The notes under the pieces were generated by a model. The model did no database searches. It was not told the origin of the DNA and saw only the letters and a list, made by a program, of their open reading frames with translations. DNA of 64,000 bases from Hyparrhenia diplandra. Taxonomy: Eukaryota > Streptophyta > Magnoliopsida > Poales > Poaceae. The stretch is from NCBI GenBank assembly GCA_015847255.1, contig JADLZK010008410.1:124001-188000 (forward strand), written 5' to 3'. The first letter of the stretch is position 1; the number at the start of each line of letters is the position of its first letter. Of the stretch, positions 58,201-64,000 are shown one piece after another. The translations under genes and the position numbers were made by a program.

Positions 58201-61149
58201 AACTTCGAGAACACCCAACCTTGAAGCGTACCTCATACCCGTCCCGCCATGAGCCGAGAAACGCATGTGAGATTGAAGTGAAGGTTGGAGACGAGCGCCA
58301 CATCCTTGAGCACAAAGTGGTCATTGATTCCGATTGACCCTCGAGATAGAATCTTCCCTCTCGTTCTCGCCCCCGAAAGTGATGTACTCTTTTCGTCTTC
58401 ATGGGGGGTGAGGCCGAGAGAGAACCACTGAGTTACCGGTCATGTGTCGAGAACAACAGGAGTCAATGAGCCACATGTCCTCCGGCCTTCCAAACAGTAT
58501 CAACGATAGAACATGGGATGAGCAAGTGGCACAACACCTGGGGTTAGTAAACTTGGAAGAGTACGGTGTTGACCACCTTGCCCAAGATAGGCATTAGGCA
58601 AAACAAACATCCCACGCCCCATCTTACCAAAGCCACCACCACGCACAACAAAACGTGGTGCACTTCTCTTGTCAACCTCAAATCTCCCAAAGCGAGGATC
58701 TACATCCACTTCGCGAGCACGACCACCAAAGGGTCTCACAAACCGTGGCCCAAACCTATGAGGCCTCCTACCTTCAGCCTAGCAAACCGCCTCCGAACCG
58801 ACCACACACCCCTCTCATACATGCCAAGTGGTGGGTGATACATGTCACGGTTCTCAAACTCCACTCGACGCCTAGCATCCCTCTTCCTCCTAAAGCAAAA
58901 CTCAACCAAGTGACCATCTCTCCGGCAATACTCACAAAGTGATACCTCACCTCTCTCTTGGGTGGTGGTTGGTTCACTCTCTTGGGTGGATGGTTCACTC
59001 TCTTGGGTGGATGGTTCACTCTTGTTGTGGTTTTGGCCTTAGGAAGGGTTTCCTCGGGGATCCCGGGCAAAGTGTCAAGTGGGTTCTTGAGGTAGTTCGG
59101 TTTTGGGAAGCCAGACTTGTTTGGGAGGTGGAGTCTTAGTTGGCTCTTGGAGAATGCCATCTTGCACAATGGGCTTTGGTAGGCTCCGGTGGAGTGATCT
59201 TGGTCAATTTGGGAGTGTTGGTTGGTTTCTCACTCGAGCTCAAACCACTACCTTGACCAACCTTGCCATAAATGACTTCTCCCTTCCCACCTATAGCAAA
59301 GCCTAAACCCGATGTGTCAGTCCCCTCTTGAACCGACTCATCATCATGCCAAGCTCTTGGCTCTCCACAAGACACCCAACTCAAGACAGAGCGAAGATAC
59401 TTGATCTCTCTTCGACTCTCCCCTTGTCATGCCTACAAGACATGAGCTCCAACTCCAAAGCTTCACACTTAGCACATCCCAAAGACGGTGCTATCCGAGT
59501 TGGCCTTCTCAAGACAAAGAAGCTTGGCGGCCTTCTCGCCAACTCGGATCGCAAGTCAGGACAAGACTTGCACGCACTCAACAAAGATCGGCCTAGACTT
59601 CGGATCAACGTGCTCATCTAGCAAGGCAAAGATACTTGGATCGCAAAGACATGATGCTAGACATATGCACAAAGACAAGCATCACACTCCGCCTCATCGG
59701 AGACATCGACAAAGCTTCCCAAGCAACTCTATCTCCGCCACGCCCATCTCCCACTTCTCCTTGTACTCCTTTTCTCCCTAGCGCACGCTTTAAGCAACTT
59801 CTCTTGACACACAAGCGCATCGCCCCAAAGATTCAACCTCATCAGAGAGAGATTCGATTGTAGGAGGTACCTCGAGGAGGAAGAAGAGTCGTTGCCGTGT
59901 GGCTTGGCGGTGTCGGTCACCGCTCCGTCGAGGGCCATGGTGCGTAAGCCCCGGGCTTGGAGTCGGTGAAGAAGCAAAGTCCATTCAGCTTGTCCCCAAC
60001 CTTGCGCCGGACTCCTCATCGCTTGAGGAAGATTGCCCGTCCGAAGAGTCGTTGTCGAGGTCGCCGAGGGAGGCAAGGAAGGCGTGCTTTTGTGCTCCTT
60101 GGCACGCTTGAGGTACTTCTTCTTGATCGCCTCCCTTGTCGAATCCCTTCTTGGACTTGTACTTGCCGGAGGTGTGCTCGCGCCTGCCCTTACGCTTGTC
60201 GGAGTCGTACTTGTTGGAGTAGTACTTCTCACCGGAGTACTTGTCCTTGTTCTTCTTGGGACATGCGGCGACGGTGGTCCGGATCTCCGCGACCGAAGCA
60301 TCCGCCCTTGGATGGACCGCCACGCCGACGGTTCAAGCGGTTGTTGTGGAACCGTGAGAATCGGCCGATGACTAGAGCTAGCTCATCATCCTCAAGGCTC
60401 TCCATCCGCTCCTCCGTCACGCACACCAAAGAGGACAAGGCAAACGAGATCCGTGGAAGAGTTAGCGTAAGAACTTGAACTACCCTTACCCGAGACGAGA
60501 GCAACATTCGGGCGCAGATGGGTTCTTCTTCGCCGCCGATCCAGCCTCGATCTCTGAGGAGGACTTGAGCTTGCCGTAGAGCTCGGTCGGGTGTGAGGGT
60601 GTCGTAGTGGGCAACTCCATGATCGCGGACACCTTCACATCCCACACCTTCCGATCCGTAGCGCATAAGAGCCGCAGACGCCTCTTCGTGGTCGTCAAGC
60701 CTCTCCGACGGCTTGTTCGCCGAAGCTTGTTGCAGATCGTCCGAAACCTAGCAAAGAGAGAATCGATGGACTCGCCATCAAGTTGGATGAGGTTGTTGTA
60801 CTCTCTCTTGTAGGTCTCATATAGGGCGGGCCTTGACTTGTGGGGTTCCCTCGTGGTAGCTCTCTAGTGTCTTCCACACCTCACGAGCGGTCTCACAAGT
60901 GGCAACTCTCAAACTCGGTGTCTTTGAGGCTAGAGAACAAGACGCTCCTCGCCGGTTGTTGGCATTGTGTTGGGCTATTTGTTCCTCACCCACTCGAATG
61001 GCTAGCACTTGGTAGTTCTCATCCTCGACAATCTCCCACACTCTCCAATCCATCCCCATAAGATGTGCTTGCATCTTAATCTTCCAATAGGGATAGTTGG
61101 TGCCATCGAACTCCGGAGGCTTGCCACCATAGTGATCAAACCTCTCCAT
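55290..61149 (-). pseudogene. Copia-3 gag-pol remnant
   Basis: Gag starts at 61149 (MERFDHYGGKPPEFDGTNY, WKIKMQAHLMG). A CCHC knuckle with CEYCRRDGHLVEFC lies at about 58889-58930, preceded by a tandem NHPPKRV repeat (58970-59025). Integrase shows WHRRLGHL (about 58060-58085) and FWAEAINTACHVSNR (about 57470-57515). RT shows GTKWVFKTN (about 56655-56690) and YVDD at 56224-56235. RNase H ends near 55320-55345 with IFTKPLDQVRFA. Multiple single-base frame breaks interrupt every domain, so it cannot move on its own despite its similar LTRs. Confidence 0.85.
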
Positions 61150-61213
61150 GTCGCCTTCTGCGGATCACGGACCGATTAAGGTGGATATGATCCTTAACCG
61201 GCTCGATACCAAT

Positions 61214-63306
61214 TGAAGGACCAAACGGCGACCAGAGGGGGTGAATGGGAGCCTCGATTTTCTTTTTTTCAAATTCGGGTCATCGGCTCAACCCCCAACC
61301 TCAACGGAGAGACAAACAGGCGAGATTCTCAACTTCTATCGAAAAAAAGAAGCGGGTTCCCGAACTAGATTACCAACGCCAACTTGTGACGAGAGTAACT
61401 AGACAAAAGCCCTCGACTTGATACAAAATCGTTGCAAAAAGATAAAAGCAAAACTAAGCTTTGGAAATTTTTGGGATTTTCTATTTAGCAGAAATAAAAT
61501 AAACACTAGGACAAGAAAAATACTCTACTAAAAAACTACAACTAAAAACAAGCTGTAGGAACACAAAAAGAACCTAAACTAGTACTTAGAACAAGTCTAG
61601 CAAAAGAACGAAGAAAAACTAGGAGAAACAGCTACTTAGACATTTCATCGAACACCTACGAGGGCGCAGGAAAACAAGAACTAGAAGAGTGGAATTAAAG
61701 CTGGAATTTTCACAAGCACAACTCGATCTAGCTATCCTGCACAAGAAGAACGAGTTGCTCGATGGCAAACCCACAGCACAAGAATAAAAATCGACCTTTG
61801 TTTTGTTGAAGCGAAGAACCAAACTTGAAGCTGTCGGCTTGGTGCTGTGCCTGCCGCTTGCTGCCTGCTTGCTGGCGTGGATGGCCGGGTTGGACGGCAG
61901 CCCCTGCAGCGCACGAGCCTGGGAGCAGCAGCTGCTGCCGTGCCTTGGCTGCTTGGATGCCGAGCAACGGAGCAGCTCGAGCTCCAAGGAAAAGGCCGAG
62001 CGTGGCCTCCTGGAAGCTGATCCCGTGGCTCCCGCACGAGCTCCAAGGAGGTGCCTGCACCCTTGGCCAGGCGCTCGGTGACAGGCCGGCCCTTGGCCTC
62101 CGAGTGCTACCGAGCAGCGCGTGGGCGAGCAGGATTTGGAGCCGGTCCTTGCCCCCTTGCAGCGCTGAAGCCTGGAGCCGGGAGCCTGGGAGCAAGCTGC
62201 TGCACGCCAAACGACGAAACGCCCTTGGTCGCTCCTGGACACGGCCCCTGCTGCCCAGACCAACGCCGAGCCTTGTTCCTTGCTGTGCCGAGAACCAGGA
62301 TCCCTGTGGCCTGCACAAATCACACAAGAAAAAATACACGAGATCCAAAACTTCCAACAAAAATCACAGCAAAGAAGAGGAAAATTGATCCAAATCGTCG
62401 GAGACGACAGGGAGGATTGGGGCTCCCCTTCCCCAACGAAAATCACCACAAAAGTCACCAATTTGATGTTCTTGGACCTCTAAACAAGAACCCTAGAAAT
62501 TGGGAAAAATAAAAACGAAAAATGGAAGAGGCAAAAAGAGGGGAGGATGGCTGCCATCCACTACTATGGTCCTTATTTCTTATCCCTATTTTGCCCCTTC
62601 GATACATATGAGCCAAACCACTAACCCTAGGGCTATTTTGGTCGACTCGGGTATATTTTTGATCCGACGGCCACCGCGCCTCCTCATCGGTAGCCTTGCA
62701 TCCACGCAACCTCCCCGATGCCGCCACGTGCCGCCCTTCCGTCCACGGAACGTCTCGGGTTTTGAGGCACAAACCCGCGAAACCCGGGCCGCCGATGGTT
62801 TTGAGGCCCAAACCATCAAACCCGCGCCCGATGGTTTTGAGGGCAAACCACCAAACCTCCTCGACACGTGTCATCGCCGCCTTGACCGCCCGAAGTCGTC
62901 AAGTCATCCGAGCTCCCCCGCCTGCCGCACGCCGCCGCCTTGACCCGATCGACACGGGTCCCGCCACGCCCTCTTGCATTCGCCGATGTCCCAGATGTCA
63001 CCCACCATGGCTAGCCACCCGGGCGATCCGTCCCTCGGTCCAAGCCTCACGCCCATCCTTCACCTCCGCGGTCCGTCGCCCGGCACGCCCTCCTGGCCCC
63101 TTCACCCGCCGTCGGCCCTACCATCTCCGAGCCCACACCCGCACAACACGAACCAAGAGATACGTCTTCGACACACTCCACGTATGCCGGTGAACATAGC
63201 CGAAGCATAAAAAGATAAAATGAAAATAGAGAAAGAATGTTGATCGTTGACAATCACTCCATCACAAAACTAAACACATGTGGCCTAAATCAACCATGTG
63301 TTCGCA
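61214..63306 (-). repeat. Copia-3 5' LTR
   Basis: 2093 bp, paired with 51853-53947. Its outer end (63306) abuts SABATH coding sequence. Confidence 0.92.
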
Positions 63307-63968
63307 CAATGCTCTAACAAGCTTAGAAACATTCATGCCACTACGGACACTGTCATGGACATCATCGCCTTCTGTATCATCATAAGGATCCCAATTTAGC
63401 TCAAGTAATTTGATGTGATCCAATTTGAATATCTCGCCCTCCGTGACTATTTCCTTCACTTCAGTAATTGATGGCCCATACAATGGTAGATTGAAAGCTT
63501 CTAGTCTTTCGTTCTCCACAAGGCCCTGCAGATTATAATCAATATCATTGTTTATTGACATCCCAATTGATTTTTTTAAGTTTAAACGATACAAAAAGGT
63601 TAAAACTAACTTTTGTATATATGTTGCACTCTTAATAAAATTCGGCAAAAGCTTTTTGCCGCCTTTCGAAAAATATATGTTGCACTCTTACTTACCTTAG
63701 CAACAAGAGATTGCAGTGATCTTGCAAGTAATCCATAAAGTTGGACGCTGTCTCCACTATACACATCGTCATCCTTCCTCCCAACAAATGTCAAAATCAT
63801 TTTCCCTCCGTATACAAGTTCTTCATGACGCAGCTTAAGGAAGAGGGAGAAGTCCTTACGGAACTGCTCCTGGAAGCACTTCACCACATATGATGGTGTG
63901 GTCTTTGTGATGTAAATATTATCTTTGTTTAACGGAGTTCCATTTCTTGCACGAAGTTCCTCGGGTAC
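63307..63968 (-). pseudogene. SABATH carboxyl methyltransferase (salicylate/benzoate/jasmonate type), partial, split by Copia-3
   Basis: The minus-strand exon 63968-63696 (91 codons, AG acceptor and GTAAG donor) encodes VPEELRARNG, YVVKCFQEQFRKDFSLFLKL, RHEELVYGGKMILTFVGR. After a 170-bp intron the last exon starts at 63525 (CTGCAG acceptor) with GLVENERLEAFNLPLYGPS, LELNWDPYDD and SVRSGMNVSKLVRA. It is cut at 63307 by Copia-3; the missing end is at 51707-51852. SABATH enzymes methylate carboxyl groups of small molecules using S-adenosylmethionine in the cytosol. Upstream exons with the SAM-binding region lie beyond the right edge, so the substrate cannot be predicted. The insertion replaces the final 45 or so residues with LTR-encoded ones, which should inactivate the enzyme. 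Confidence 0.9.
63617..63690 (+). mobile_element. 38-bp LINE 3'-end insertion in SABATH intron, 18-bp target duplication
   Basis: ATATATGTTGCACTCTTA occurs at 63617-63634 and 63673-63690. The 38 bases between contain TTCGGCAAAAGCTTTTTGCC and end TTTCGAAAA, like the extreme 3' end of a grass LINE with a short A-tail. It lies in the last intron, a few bases from the donor site. Confidence 0.7.
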
Positions 63969-64000
63969 CTATCGTATGTTGAATTTCAGACCATTACTTT

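Larger units (their letters stand above)
51853..63306 (-). mobile_element. Copia-3 (Sirevirus-like), complete element inside SABATH exon
   Basis: LTRs lie at 51853-53947 (3') and 61214-63306 (5'), each about 2.1 kb, starting TGAAGGACC on the plus strand. The 5' LTR terminates TTCGCA; the 3' LTR has TTCGTA, one substitution in the terminal dinucleotide. The primer site TTGGTATCGAGCC lies at about 61200-61213 and a PPT at about 53948-53958, both read on the minus strand. Flanks GAATG and CAATG match at four of five. LTRs differ mostly by single-base indels, suggesting a fairly young insertion. The long 3' spacer, large LTRs and Copia domain order indicate Sirevirus. Confidence 0.92.

Noticed and set aside
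1..64000. CRISPR arrays, bacterial operons, rRNA or tRNA genes
   Set aside because: No regularly spaced repeats, ribosome-binding-site-led gene strings or RNA gene signatures were seen. Only primer-site matches to initiator tRNA next to LTRs were found.
63969..64000. Coding sequence continuing SABATH exon upstream of 63968
   Set aside because: The translation breaks at a plausible AG acceptor (GATAG then GTACCC) and the upstream bases carry a stop in frame, so this is treated as intron.

Overview
The window is nuclear DNA of a grass (Poaceae), most likely Oryza or a close relative. The reasons are the strong GC3 bias of the host exons against AT-rich surroundings, the Sirevirus-type Copia elements, long Gypsy LTRs, CACTA/Stowaway/Mutator-type small elements, and grass-type gene families. 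There is no sign of bacterial, organellar or viral-episome organisation. I cannot name the species from sequence alone.

Layout. 1-5.1 kb: 3' part of a minus-strand Copia (Sirevirus-like) element, including part of its LTR. 5.1-10.4 kb: a decayed minus-strand L1-type LINE that abuts the broken Copia element. 10.4-11.7 kb: AT-rich spacer. 11.7-24.3 kb: a three-level nest. A CACTA DNA transposon (11704-24255, target duplication CAA) carries a captured grass gene; a Gypsy element (A, 15165-23903, target duplication CATAT) sits inside it; a second Gypsy element (B, 18640-23647) sits inside an LTR of A.

24.3-50 kb: the host gene island, five paralogous phytocyanin (plastocyanin-fold) genes. PC1 (+, intact), PC2 (+, broken, its 3' end split by a 5.3 kb Copia element), PC3 (-, frameshifted), PC4 (+, intact) and PC5 (+, an early-nodulin-like member lacking most copper ligands). 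PC1-PC4 share the intron position, intron sequence, TATA region and upstream blocks, so they are recent duplicates. LINE fragments, MITEs, a probable 3.8 kb Gypsy solo LTR and a duplicated 0.9 kb block lie between them.

50-64 kb: a Copia solo LTR (50030-50443) just behind PC5, then the last exon of a SABATH carboxyl methyltransferase gene (minus strand). This exon is split by an 11.45 kb Copia element (51853-63306) with two 2.1 kb LTRs. The gene continues past the right edge of the window.

Most of the 64 kb is transposon-derived. Only PC1 and PC4 look fully functional. PC5 is plausible but has lost its in-frame anchor signal. PC2, PC3, the captured gene and the SABATH gene carry visible lesions. 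I found no new enzymatic system. The most informative content is the set of insertion junctions with target-site duplications, which let the order of events be reconstructed.
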